Below the pieces are notes generated by a model, which was not told where the DNA came from, searched no databases, and was given only the letters and a program-made list of their open reading frames with translations. Both the position numbers and the translations under genes were made by a program. This document shows positions 1 through 5,819 of a DNA stretch of 6,062 bases, in pieces (within the stretch, counting starts at the first letter, position 1; every line of letters starts with the position of its first letter). The stretch spans positions 1 through 6,062 of the forward strand of contig JAHEMB010000250.1 in NCBI GenBank assembly GCA_024643915.1, read 5' to 3'. The stretch is from Rhodothermaceae bacterium (GTDB lineage Bacteria; Bacteroidota; Rhodothermia; Rhodothermales; JAHEMB01).

Positions 1-1
1 C

Positions 2-766
2 ACGAGCGAGTTGCTCCTCGGCCTCGTCGCGCTCAACAAAGCCTACCCGGACGCCGCGCTCAAAACCATGATTGACCGCTTCGCCGAAGGCATCGCGATG
101 ATGCAATGGGGATCGGCCAATACCTTCCCCTACGGCGCGCACGCCTCCTGGGTGGAGGAGTGGCACGGGTGGGGCAATTCCCAGACGCAGGCCCTCGCCG
201 AGGCAGGGCACATCGCCAGCGCGCAGCGTGAGGCCATCCATTTCTACCCGCGCCTGCTCATCGACGGCTGGCTCCACTCGATCAACCTGAGCACGCGGGG
301 CACGCGCCCGTTCGAGCAGATCGCCTACGCGACGCGGGCCGTGACGGTGGGGCTGATCCGCCTTTTCGAGGCGACGGGCGAGACACGGTACGCGCAGATG
401 GCCGGGCTGGCGGCAAGCTGGTTCACCGGCAACAACGTGGCGGGCGTGGCGATGTACGCGCCGGCGCACGGCTACGGCTACGACGGCATCGGCAGCCCCA
501 CCGAGGTCAACTACAACGCCGGCGCCGAATCTACGATAGAGGCCAATTTCTCCCTCCTCGAAGTCGAGCGCCACCCGGCGGCCCGGCGCTGGCTGACGGC
601 GAAGGGCGCGCCCCCGGTGCGGGTAGAGAAAGGCGGCAAGCAGTACGCCTACCGCGTCTTCACCAACGACCGCAACGAGCGCCTCGGCCTCGCCCTCAAC
701 CTGACCGACGAAACGATCGAGTTGCTCGAAGGCGAGGCCCTGACGGCTTTCCTCGACGGGCAATAG
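2..766 (+). CDS. Six-hairpin (alpha/alpha-toroid) glycosidase-like protein, C-terminal part
   Basis: The reading frame is open from the left edge, so the N-terminus lies outside the window; a TTG at 11 is only an internal leucine. About 254 residues are visible. The sequence alternates amphipathic helices with short aromatic, glycine-rich turns, as in alpha/alpha-barrel sugar-processing enzymes. Examples are a W-V-E-E-W-H-G-W-G-N stretch (about 149-178) and a NYNAGAESTIEA stretch (about 509-544) that resembles the late helical hairpin of such proteins. The last roughly 50 residues look like beta strands (Q-Y-A-Y-R-V-F, L-G-L-A-L-N-L). No catalytic acid can be assigned with confidence and the substrate is unknown. 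The gene ends 28 bases before a GH130 gene on the same strand, so the two are probably co-transcribed and act on the same glycan. The fold assignment is by pattern recognition; a non-hydrolytic role such as an epimerase or lyase is possible. Confidence 0.75.
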   Translation, partial: TSELLLGLVALNKAYPDAALKTMIDRFAEGIAMMQWGSANTFPYGAHASWVEEWHGWGNSQTQALAEAGHIASAQREAIHFYPRLLIDGWLHSINLSTRGTRPFEQIAYATRAVTVGLIRLFEATGETRYAQMAGLAASWFTGNNVAGVAMYAPAHGYGYDGIGSPTEVNYNAGAESTIEANFSLLEVERHPAARRWLTAKGAPPVRVEKGGKQYAYRVFTNDRNERLGLALNLTDETIELLEGEALTAFLDGQ

Positions 767-794
767 CCGTTTCATCCTCCTCAAAGCAACGCGC

Positions 795-1781
795 ATGAAC
801 CTTTTTGCTAAGACGGAGCGCCCTATCCTGGCGCCGCAACCCAACCTGCCGTGGGCGAGCGGGGCCGTTTTCAACCCTGGCGCCTGGTACGACGGCGCCC
901 GCGTCCACCTGATCTTTCGCGCCGTACCGGCAGGCTACCGGCGCATCGCGATGCCCGACCCCGAACCCGGCGAGCCGACGGAGGGCTTCGACGACTACAT
1001 CTCTTACATCGGCTACGCCGAGAGCACCGACGGCCTGCACTTTACCGTGCGCCCTACGCCCTTCCTCGCCCCTGATGGCCCCTGCGACCACTACGGCGTC
1101 GAGGACCCGCGCATCGCCTGCCTCGACGACGACTACCTGATCACCTACACCGCCCTCAGCCACCCGGCTTTTGGTGAGGAAGACGGGGTACGCATCGCCC
1201 TTGCATCTACGAAGAACTTCGAGATGGCCCACAAGCACGGCGTGGTCGGGCCGCCTACGCGCGACAAGGACGCCGTCCTCTTCCCCCGCCGCATCGAGGG
1301 GCGGATCGCGATGCTGCACCGCATCACGCCAGACATCCAGATTATCTTTTTCGACGATCTCGCCCAGCTTTGCGACCCGCCCGAAGGACACTGGCAGGAG
1401 CACCTGGCCCACCTCGCGGATCACGTCGTGATGAAACCCGAAGCGGCGTGGGAAGAGAAAAAGATCGGCGCCGGCCCGACGCCCATCGAGACGGACGCAG
1501 GGTGGCTGCTGATTTACCACGGGGTGGACCGGCACCACGTTTACCGTGCCGGCCTGGCGCTGCTGGACCGCGACGACCCCCGCCGCGTCCTCGCCCGCAC
1601 AGCCGAGCCCGTCCTGGAGCCCACCCAGGATTTCGAGCGCTACGGCGATGTAAACAACGTCGTCTTCCCCGAGGGCGCCTGCCTCATTGACGGCGTGCTG
1701 CACGTCTACTACGGCGCCGCCGACCGCGTCGTCGGCCACGCTGCCGCCCCCCTGGCGGACGTGCTGGCCGCGCTGCGCTGA
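795..1781 (+). CDS. GH130 family beta-mannoside phosphorylase or hydrolase (first copy)
   Basis: This 328-residue protein has the usual length of the GH130 five-bladed beta-propeller family, which cleaves beta-mannosides by phosphorolysis or, in some subfamilies, hydrolysis. Family signatures appear in order: FNPG (residues 26-29), IFRA (40-43), GVEDPRI (101-107) with D104 as the expected proton donor, KDAVLFPRR (158-166), MLHR (173-176), KIGAGPTPI (223-231), LIYHGV (239-244), YRAGLALLD (250-258), VNNVVFPEG (286-294) and YYGAAD (305-310). R165/R166, H175-R176 and H242 sit where phosphorylases carry basic phosphate ligands, which favours phosphorolysis; this is inferred without an alignment. 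There is no signal peptide, so it should be cytosolic. The ATG at 795 has no clear Shine-Dalgarno sequence, but the family N-terminus begins right after it. The last 25 bases are duplicated downstream. Exact substrate linkage is undetermined. Confidence 0.92.
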   Translation: MNLFAKTERPILAPQPNLPWASGAVFNPGAWYDGARVHLIFRAVPAGYRRIAMPDPEPGEPTEGFDDYISYIGYAESTDGLHFTVRPTPFLAPDGPCDHYGVEDPRIACLDDDYLITYTALSHPAFGEEDGVRIALASTKNFEMAHKHGVVGPPTRDKDAVLFPRRIEGRIAMLHRITPDIQIIFFDDLAQLCDPPEGHWQEHLAHLADHVVMKPEAAWEEKKIGAGPTPIETDAGWLLIYHGVDRHHVYRAGLALLDRDDPRRVLARTAEPVLEPTQDFERYGDVNNVVFPEGACLIDGVLHVYYGAADRVVGHAAAPLADVLAALR

Positions 1782-1782
1782 G

Positions 1783-1814
1783 GGACGTGTGGACGTGTGG
1801 ACGTGTGGACGTGT
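1783..1814 (+). repeat. Octamer satellite, four perfect GGACGTGT units
   Basis: Four head-to-tail copies of GGACGTGT start two bases after the stop codon of the first GH130 gene, and a fifth near-copy (GGACGTGC) opens the duplicated segment. The array lies in the spacer between two co-oriented genes. It could affect mRNA stability or simply be a slippage-prone microsatellite; no function is visible in the sequence. Confidence 0.95.
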
Positions 1815-1840
1815 GGACGTGCTGGCCGCGCTGCGCTGAG

Positions 1841-1871
1841 GGACGTGTGGACGTGTGGACGTGTGGACGTG
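1841..1871 (+). repeat. Second octamer array, three full GGACGTGT units plus a 7-base partial
   Basis: Three perfect GGACGTGT units (1841-1864) are followed by GGACGTG (1865-1871), after which the sequence becomes unique. It is the downstream copy of the array at 1783-1814, carried by the 58-base-period duplication, and ends 56 bases before the start codon of the second GH130 gene. Confidence 0.93.
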
Positions 1872-1895
1872 AAGATAGCCAACTGGGCGCGCGTT

Positions 1896-1919
1896 GACTC
1901 TTTGACCTCTCGACTCAAG
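1896..1919 (+). repeat. Degenerate period-8 GAC repeat upstream of the second GH130 start
   Basis: GAC recurs at 1896, 1904 and 1912 in three successive 8-base blocks (GACTCTTT, GACCTCTC, GACTCAAG). The period equals that of the adjacent GGACGTGT satellite, so this may be a decayed or related array. Three degenerate units could arise by chance. The same stretch is the only relatively AT-richer sequence before the next gene and could also hold promoter elements, but I cannot define a -10/-35 pair. Confidence 0.3.
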
Positions 1920-1927
1920 AAATAGCA

Positions 1928-3022
1928 ATGAAAGACTTTCGTACTATCACCGCTGCCCCTCCTGTCTTTCCTGAGCGCCTGCACGGGGGGCGGGCCATCT
2001 TGGAGCCGGAGCCGGGGCATCCCTGGGAATCGCGTGTAGTGCTAAACCCGGCGGCCGTGCTCATCGAGGCCGGGACTGAACTGGAAGCGCTCCTTCCGGC
2101 GTGGGGGCTCTCGGAAGAGCAGGGGGCGCGTTTGCGCGAGGCGGGGGGCGCCTGTGTGATGCTGTACCGGGCGCAGGGGGCAGTGGACGTGGTAAAACAG
2201 CACGCGCCGTCCTCCCTCGGGCTCGCCCTTTTCACCCCGACGCTGGAGCCCGTGAAGCGCTGGCCGGAGCCGGTAATCAAACCCATCGCGCCGTTCCACG
2301 ATCTCGGCGTAGAGGACCCACGCTGCACGAAAGTCGGCGACACCTACTATCTCTATTACACTGGCTACTCGTCCGGCACACTCGATGGAGCGGCAGGCGA
2401 GCGCCGCGTCTACATCTGCCTTGCCACCACCAAAGATTTCTTCGACTGGCAGCTCTATGGGCCGGCGGCCGGCGACCTCAACAACGTGGACAACAAGAAC
2501 GCCGCCCTCTTCCCGGAGCAGGTGGACGACAAATGGCTCCTGCTGCACCGTCCGATGGCCGGGCCGGGTGCCATGGCGGTCCACCTGGCCGAGGCCGACG
2601 CACCCGAGGGGCCGTGGCGCTCGCGCGGCGTGCTGATGGAGAGCTACCCCTACCGAGAGTTCGCCCGCTCGTGGATCGGTGCCGGCGGGCCGCCCCTGGC
2701 TCTCGGCGGCGACCGCTTCCTGATGATCTATCACCAGGGCCACTTCACCCCCGAAGGCACGCGCGAGTACGACCTCGCCGCCGCCCTCCTCGACTTCCGC
2801 GCGTCATCCCCCGTACGCAACCGCATCGAACCCCTTATGCGCCCCACCGGCGCCGCCGAGCAGCAGGGCGACCCGGAGTTGGGCGTGGACAACGTTCTCT
2901 TCACGTGCGCCGCCTACCGCCTCGGCGACCGGCTCATCCTTCCTTACGCCGCTTCCGACAGCCGAATTTTCGGCGCCTTCCTCTCGATCGATGCTCTCGT
3001 AGCAGCCCTCGAAAAGCGTTGA
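1928..3022 (+). CDS. GH130 family glycoside phosphorylase or hydrolase (second, divergent copy)
   Basis: This 364-residue protein has GH130 landmarks: VVLNPAA (37-43), MLYRAQG (78-84), DLGVEDPR (125-132) with D130 as the predicted proton donor, NKNAALFPE (189-197), LLHRPM (205-210), SWIGAGGPPL (248-257), MIYHQGH (266-272), DNVLFTCAA (321-329) and LPYAASDS (338-345). It differs clearly from the upstream GH130 protein and is probably not a recent duplicate. N40 to R81 spans 41 residues, against 15 between the matching N27 and R42 upstream, so a charged, probably helical insertion of about 26 residues (around 48-75) lies in the first propeller blade. No signal peptide is seen, implying a cytosolic enzyme. 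The ATG at 1928 lacks a strong Shine-Dalgarno sequence but fits the family start. The two GH130 enzymes may act on different linkages or chain lengths of one glycan; the substrate is unknown. Confidence 0.9.
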   Translation: MKDFRTITAAPPVFPERLHGGRAILEPEPGHPWESRVVLNPAAVLIEAGTELEALLPAWGLSEEQGARLREAGGACVMLYRAQGAVDVVKQHAPSSLGLALFTPTLEPVKRWPEPVIKPIAPFHDLGVEDPRCTKVGDTYYLYYTGYSSGTLDGAAGERRVYICLATTKDFFDWQLYGPAAGDLNNVDNKNAALFPEQVDDKWLLLHRPMAGPGAMAVHLAEADAPEGPWRSRGVLMESYPYREFARSWIGAGGPPLALGGDRFLMIYHQGHFTPEGTREYDLAAALLDFRASSPVRNRIEPLMRPTGAAEQQGDPELGVDNVLFTCAAYRLGDRLILPYAASDSRIFGAFLSIDALVAALEKR

Positions 3023-3202
3023 ATTATGCTGAGAGAAGGGTCGCCGGAGACGATTGGATAATCTAGACGGCTTCGAGGAGCAGTGAATGCCCACCGCTCT
3101 GCACCTCTAGGGTCACACCCTCCTGCCTGTGGACACGCCCCCCCTCCGCCAACGAATATGCGAGTAATGGCCTGAAAGAAGGTCGGCCGGACGCGATTCC
3201 TA

Positions 3203-3226
3203 TAAACTGTCTGGTAGGTCAGTTTA
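3203..3226. promoter_or_regulatory. Inverted repeat TAAACTG-N10-CAGTTTA, possible regulator operator
   Basis: Two perfect 7-base arms, TAAACTG (3203-3209) and CAGTTTA (3220-3226), flank a 10-base centre. The size and the ACTG/CAGT half-sites resemble operators of TetR-type repressors, but no regulator gene or adjacent start codon is present. It could equally be an insertion-sequence end or a weak RNA hairpin. The decamer AAACTGTCTG recurs at 3330-3339. Confidence 0.35.
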
Positions 3227-3261
3227 GAGACAAGCGCGAGGGTTTTTTATCGAGTGTCCGA

Positions 3262-3290
3262 CGCTTCTTGAAGCGCGTAGCCCAGCTACG
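3262..3290. terminator. Two back-to-back small hairpins, possible weak bidirectional terminator
   Basis: CGCTTC (3262-3267) pairs with GAAGCG (3270-3275). Immediately after, CGTAGC (3276-3281) pairs with GCTACG (3285-3290) around a 3-base loop. The pair lies between convergent genes, where a terminator is expected. Neither stem is followed by a T tract on either strand, so intrinsic termination is doubtful; the hairpins might only protect mRNA 3' ends. Confidence 0.3.
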
Positions 3291-3329
3291 GGCAGAGGCA
3301 ACGGCGGGCGCTGGGTCTGAAAGAGTAAG

Positions 3330-3347
3330 AAACTGTCTGACAAGTTA
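3330..3347. repeat. Second AAACTGTCTG motif with TGTC-T-GACA inverted repeat
   Basis: AAACTGTCTG at 3330-3339 repeats the decamer at 3204-3213. Here it overlaps the inverted repeat TGTC-T-GACA (3334-3342) and runs into the TAA stop of the minus-strand membrane glycosyltransferase gene (3345-3347). It looks like a shortened or decayed copy of the motif at 3203-3226. Function is unknown. Confidence 0.35.
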
Positions 3348-4937
3348 GGCAACCTTTCGCACGTACACGGCATAGCGACCCACTTGCTCCACCTGCTCGT
3401 AGCCGGCCAGGAAGCGCGCCTGCCAGCCGACATGGGTGAGGTATTCCGCGATCTCGAAGCCGCCGGGACAGGCCTGGCACGGACCGGTACTGACGTAGAC
3501 GACCGCCGGCTGATATCGCACCAGGTCCTCGCCCAGTTCCTCCAGGAAACGACGCTCCTCGGCCGGCTGCCGCGCCGCTGTACGGTACATCTCTTCTCCC
3601 CTACCCGAAGGCGTCCCTTCGTAGAAAAAGGCGACGGGAAAGGCACAGAGGTAGCGCGTGCCGGGGAGCCGGTCGGCATAAATCAACGACGGGTAGGCCG
3701 GCCACACGCTCGTGGAGATAAACGCCACCCGGTTCTTCGGTCCGGCATGCTGTTGGATGGAACGGACGAACCGGTGTACAGTGGCCCAACGGTACACGCC
3801 GTAGGAAACAGCATTCCTGCCCCCATGCCCCACAGGGAACGCGAGGCCAACGAGCAGCGCGATGAAGGCGACCGGCCGCCCGACGGCCCGCAGCCCGGCA
3901 GGTAACGTCTCCTGCGCCCGTTCTCTCTCCAGCAGCACCAGAGAAGACAGAACGATCAGCAGGCCCAGGAAGCCCGCTGCCGGGTACCGATGATAGGACC
4001 AGCCTTTCTGCTGTAACAGAAAGCTCCCAATGGCGAGGAGGAGGCTGAGCACCAGCCCTTCGAGCAGCAGCTTCCTCCCGGACGGAGCCTGGTGGGTAGC
4101 GACCGCCCCCAGGATGAGCCCAGCCAATACCAGCATCCAGAAAGAGCGCTCGCGCGCCAGCAGGGAGGGCAACGATGTGTTATAGGCATCGTAGTGCTCC
4201 AAGACGATCGGAATCCATCGCTGGAAAAAAGCGGTTTGCACGGCGTCCGGCAGCAGCAAGAAATGACCTGCGTAAAGGACCGCCAGCGCGATGACCACGA
4301 ACACCTCGGGCGCGCGCAGTGCTGCAAACCGCCGGGTGCGGACCAGCATCCACAGCTCGGTGGCACACGCGATGACCACGAAATGAGGCTTCAAGAGCAT
4401 GAGCACGCCGACTACGAGCGCCACAGCCACGACCAGGAATGGCCGCAGCGATACCCCCTGATACCGCGCCACCCGCAGCGCCAGCCAGGGCGCGAACGCC
4501 AGCAGAAAAAGGTGCTCGCGCTGCCCGAAACCGCCGTCACTGTAGATGTACACGGAAACGGCCAGCCAACCCGCGAGGACGAGCAACGGACCGGCCCGCG
4601 ACGTGACCATCCGGCTCTTCTGGAGGAGAATGAACAGCGCCGCCGCCGATGCAAGCGCAAGGCCCAGCACCAGCACCTGGAACGTCATTGGCAACGGCGC
4701 CCCGAGCAGCTGCGCCGCGAGGACCGGGAGCGTGTGGAGGTAGTGCGTCAGCGGAGGATTCAGCTCAATGTAATCCACATACGGCAGATCGCCGCGCAGG
4801 AGTAGTTGGGCGCATTGCAGGTAAATCCCTACGTCGTGGTTGAGCGGCAGGACGGCAGCCAGCACGAGCCCTACCAGAACGCCACCGATGCCAAGAGTCA
4901 CGAACGCAGCCAGGCCGACGGCGAGCCGGGTGTCCAT
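3345..4937 (-). CDS. GT-C type polytopic membrane glycosyltransferase (ArnT/PMT-like)
   Basis: With the start chosen here this is a 530-residue integral membrane protein with many hydrophobic segments (first about residues 5-32, others between 68 and 370) and a soluble C-terminal part from about 385. N-H-D-V-G-I-Y (33-39) just after the first membrane segment places an acidic residue, D35, where GT-C enzymes keep the catalytic Asp of the first external loop. It is followed by PYVDYIELNPPL (52-63), a typical loop-1 pattern. GT-C enzymes use polyprenyl-phosphate sugars outside the cytoplasmic membrane; donor and acceptor here are unknown. The frame is open to an ATG at 5024, which would add 29 polar residues and overlap the methyltransferase gene. 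I prefer the ATG at 4937 because AGGA lies 7 bases upstream and the membrane segment begins immediately. An ATG at 4964 is also possible. The gene lies 71 bases downstream of the methyltransferase, probably in one operon. Confidence 0.85.
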   Translation of the reverse strand: MDTRLAVGLAAFVTLGIGGVLVGLVLAAVLPLNHDVGIYLQCAQLLLRGDLPYVDYIELNPPLTHYLHTLPVLAAQLLGAPLPMTFQVLVLGLALASAAALFILLQKSRMVTSRAGPLLVLAGWLAVSVYIYSDGGFGQREHLFLLAFAPWLALRVARYQGVSLRPFLVVAVALVVGVLMLLKPHFVVIACATELWMLVRTRRFAALRAPEVFVVIALAVLYAGHFLLLPDAVQTAFFQRWIPIVLEHYDAYNTSLPSLLARERSFWMLVLAGLILGAVATHQAPSGRKLLLEGLVLSLLLAIGSFLLQQKGWSYHRYPAAGFLGLLIVLSSLVLLERERAQETLPAGLRAVGRPVAFIALLVGLAFPVGHGGRNAVSYGVYRWATVHRFVRSIQQHAGPKNRVAFISTSVWPAYPSLIYADRLPGTRYLCAFPVAFFYEGTPSGRGEEMYRTAARQPAEERRFLEELGEDLVRYQPAVVYVSTGPCQACPGGFEIAEYLTHVGWQARFLAGYEQVEQVGRYAVYVRKVA

Positions 4938-5008
4938 GAGATGATCCTGCCCACGCGCCTGCATCCGCTCTCTTCCGAAGTGCGATGGTTGATCCCTGAA
5001 GGGGCCCT

Positions 5009-5719
5009 TCACGGCTGCCGCCATACCCCTACGACCGTCTTTCCGGCCCTGTAGCCCAGCAGCCCGTCAACGCGGCGCGACACCGGCACCAGGTAGCGGT
5101 CCCACGCCCTGATCTGTTGCACGGTAGGATACTGTTGCCGCAGCAGCACACGATTGGCGAGGGAGGCAAAGAAGCCGATGCTGTCGAGGTAAAAGAGGCG
5201 CTCTGTGAGAAGCCCCTCCGGGGCCACAGCCTGCAAGGAGGCCCTAGTGTAGCGCCGGTAGTGCCCAATAACCTTGTCAAAGGGGCTGAAGAGCCATTGG
5301 TGTGCCGGGGAAAGTACAATCAGATGACCCCCGGGCCTGAGGTGCTGCGCAGCCGTCCGCAGTTCGGCAGCATCCTCCTCGATGTGCTCCAGCACGTCGA
5401 TGTAGAGGATCGTGTCGAACAGGCGCGTTGGCGTCAGATCTCCCGTGGTGCCAACGACGATCTCAGCGGGCAGTGGCAGATCGGCGTTCCGCACCACCTC
5501 GACGAGTTGCTTGGCCAGTTCAGCATCGGGCTCCAGGCACGTCCAACTACGCGGGCCAGGCGTGCACAGGTGCTGCGTCGTAGCGCCCAGGCCAGCGCCT
5601 ACTTCGAGCACGTCCCCGCCGATATAGGGCAGGAGCCGACTGCGGAAATAGTCCTTCCAGTTGGCAGCCACCGCGAACAGGCGCAATTCGTCGCCGGCAT
5701 AGGTGTAAGATTCAAGCAT
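5009..5719 (-). CDS. Class I SAM-dependent methyltransferase
   Basis: This 236-residue protein has the Rossmann methyltransferase layout. VLEVGAGLGATT (37-48) is motif I binding S-adenosylmethionine, followed by an acidic residue after the second strand (CLEPD, E63), ILYIDVLEHI (104-113) and the post-core LRPGGHLIVLSPAH (127-140). The later F-D-K-V-I-G-H-Y-R-R-Y (147-157) is a pattern found in methyltransferases of polysaccharide and glycolipid clusters. The substrate is unknown; the neighbouring glycosyltransferase suggests a sugar, lipid or carrier-linked glycan. The frame extends to a GTG at 5812, but the preceding 31 residues are not family-like, and the ATG at 5719 lies within ATGCTTGA, which overlaps the stop of an upstream reading frame by 8 bases. 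That arrangement suggests translational coupling and decides the start. It is probably cytosolic and co-transcribed with the downstream membrane glycosyltransferase. Confidence 0.9.
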   Translation of the reverse strand: MLESYTYAGDELRLFAVAANWKDYFRSRLLPYIGGDVLEVGAGLGATTQHLCTPGPRSWTCLEPDAELAKQLVEVVRNADLPLPAEIVVGTTGDLTPTRLFDTILYIDVLEHIEEDAAELRTAAQHLRPGGHLIVLSPAHQWLFSPFDKVIGHYRRYTRASLQAVAPEGLLTERLFYLDSIGFFASLANRVLLRQQYPTVQQIRAWDRYLVPVSRRVDGLLGYRAGKTVVGVWRQP

Positions 5720-5819
5720 GAACGCGGGCCGAAAAAGAGTTGGGCTTGCGCAACGTGCCGGGTAGCGTCCCTTCGAGGGCTCGCACTTCGTGAACGAAGT
5801 AGCGATAATCACGCACCGG
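5712..5819 (-). pseudogene. C-terminal tail of an unrecognised gene, cut off at its 5' side
   Basis: In the third minus-strand frame, 35 codons precede a TGA at 5712-5714. They give a plausible protein tail with R-D-Y-R-Y-F-V-H-E-V-R-A-L-E-G near the beginning and L-R-K-P-N-S-F-S-A-R near the end. The stop overlaps the methyltransferase start by 8 bases, as in tightly packed operons. Beyond about 5819 the frame continues to an ATG at 5855, but there the DNA encodes a convincing GT2 protein on the opposite strand, so that extension is probably antisense noise. I infer that the real upstream part of this gene has been lost or replaced at a junction. The family is not recognised. An alternative is that the stretch is chance coding and the methyltransferase starts further upstream. 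Confidence 0.5.
5785..5800. repeat. 16-bp near-perfect palindrome ACTTCGT-GA-ACGAAGT
   Basis: Two perfect 7-base arms surround a 2-base centre, about 10-30 bases from the point where the coding strand switches. It lies inside the presumed minus-strand gene tail, where it reads Y-F-V-H-E-V, so it may be a coding coincidence. Short palindromes also favour fold-back rearrangements. Confidence 0.6.

Larger units (their letters stand above)
1757..1871 (+). repeat. 57-bp direct duplication (period 58) containing the 3' end of the GH130 gene
   Basis: Bases 1757-1813 and 1815-1871 are identical by eye. Each copy begins with GGACGTG, contains the last 25 bases of the first GH130 gene including its TGA, and ends in a run of GGACGTGT octamers. 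The first copy lies partly in the gene and supplies the stop codon in use (1779-1781). The second is untranslated, with the copied TGA at 1837-1839. Because the gene segment itself starts with GGACGTG, the octamer core, slippage or unequal exchange between octamers explains the duplication. Confidence 0.95.
3023..3344. other. Gene-free spacer between convergent genes
   Basis: This 322-base stretch separates the second GH130 gene from the 3' end of the membrane glycosyltransferase gene. Short open frames here have no recognisable protein character. Base composition looks less GC-rich than the flanking GH130 genes. It holds two related inverted-repeat motifs, two adjacent hairpins and a T6 run at 3243-3248 that does not directly follow a stem. 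I see no convincing intrinsic terminator for either gene and no tRNA-like fold. It could be the remains of a lost gene or insertion element, but no recognisable fragment supports that. Confidence 0.6.

Noticed and set aside
1783..1871. Possible CRISPR array in the repeat region
   Set aside because: The units are 8-bp head-to-tail repeats with no spacers of regular length and no adjacent cas genes, so this is a microsatellite.
696..1928. 410-codon open frame on the minus strand opposite the first GH130 gene
   Set aside because: It is antisense to a well-supported GH130 gene, has no recognisable family character, and its N-terminal region is a translated satellite (repeating H-T-S-T-R-P-H-V). 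Long antisense frames are expected in GC-rich genes.
2101..3066. 321-codon open frame on the plus strand in another frame of the second GH130 gene
   Set aside because: Its arginine-, proline- and glycine-rich low-complexity composition is typical of an out-of-frame shadow; the GH130 frame carries all the family motifs.
3203..3248. Intrinsic terminator formed by the TAAACTG/CAGTTTA stem and the T6 run
   Set aside because: The T run starts 17 bases after the stem, the stem is AT-rich and short, and the loop is 10 bases, so it does not form a standard terminator.
3224..3679. 151-codon minus-strand open frame extending into the spacer
   Set aside because: Most of it overlaps the membrane glycosyltransferase gene in another frame, and it has low-complexity S/R/P-rich composition with no recognisable domain.
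4092..4805. 237-codon plus-strand open frame, rich in Q, R and H, opposite the membrane glycosyltransferase
   Set aside because: The composition is a reverse-complement shadow of hydrophobic transmembrane codons on the minus strand; no domain is recognisable.
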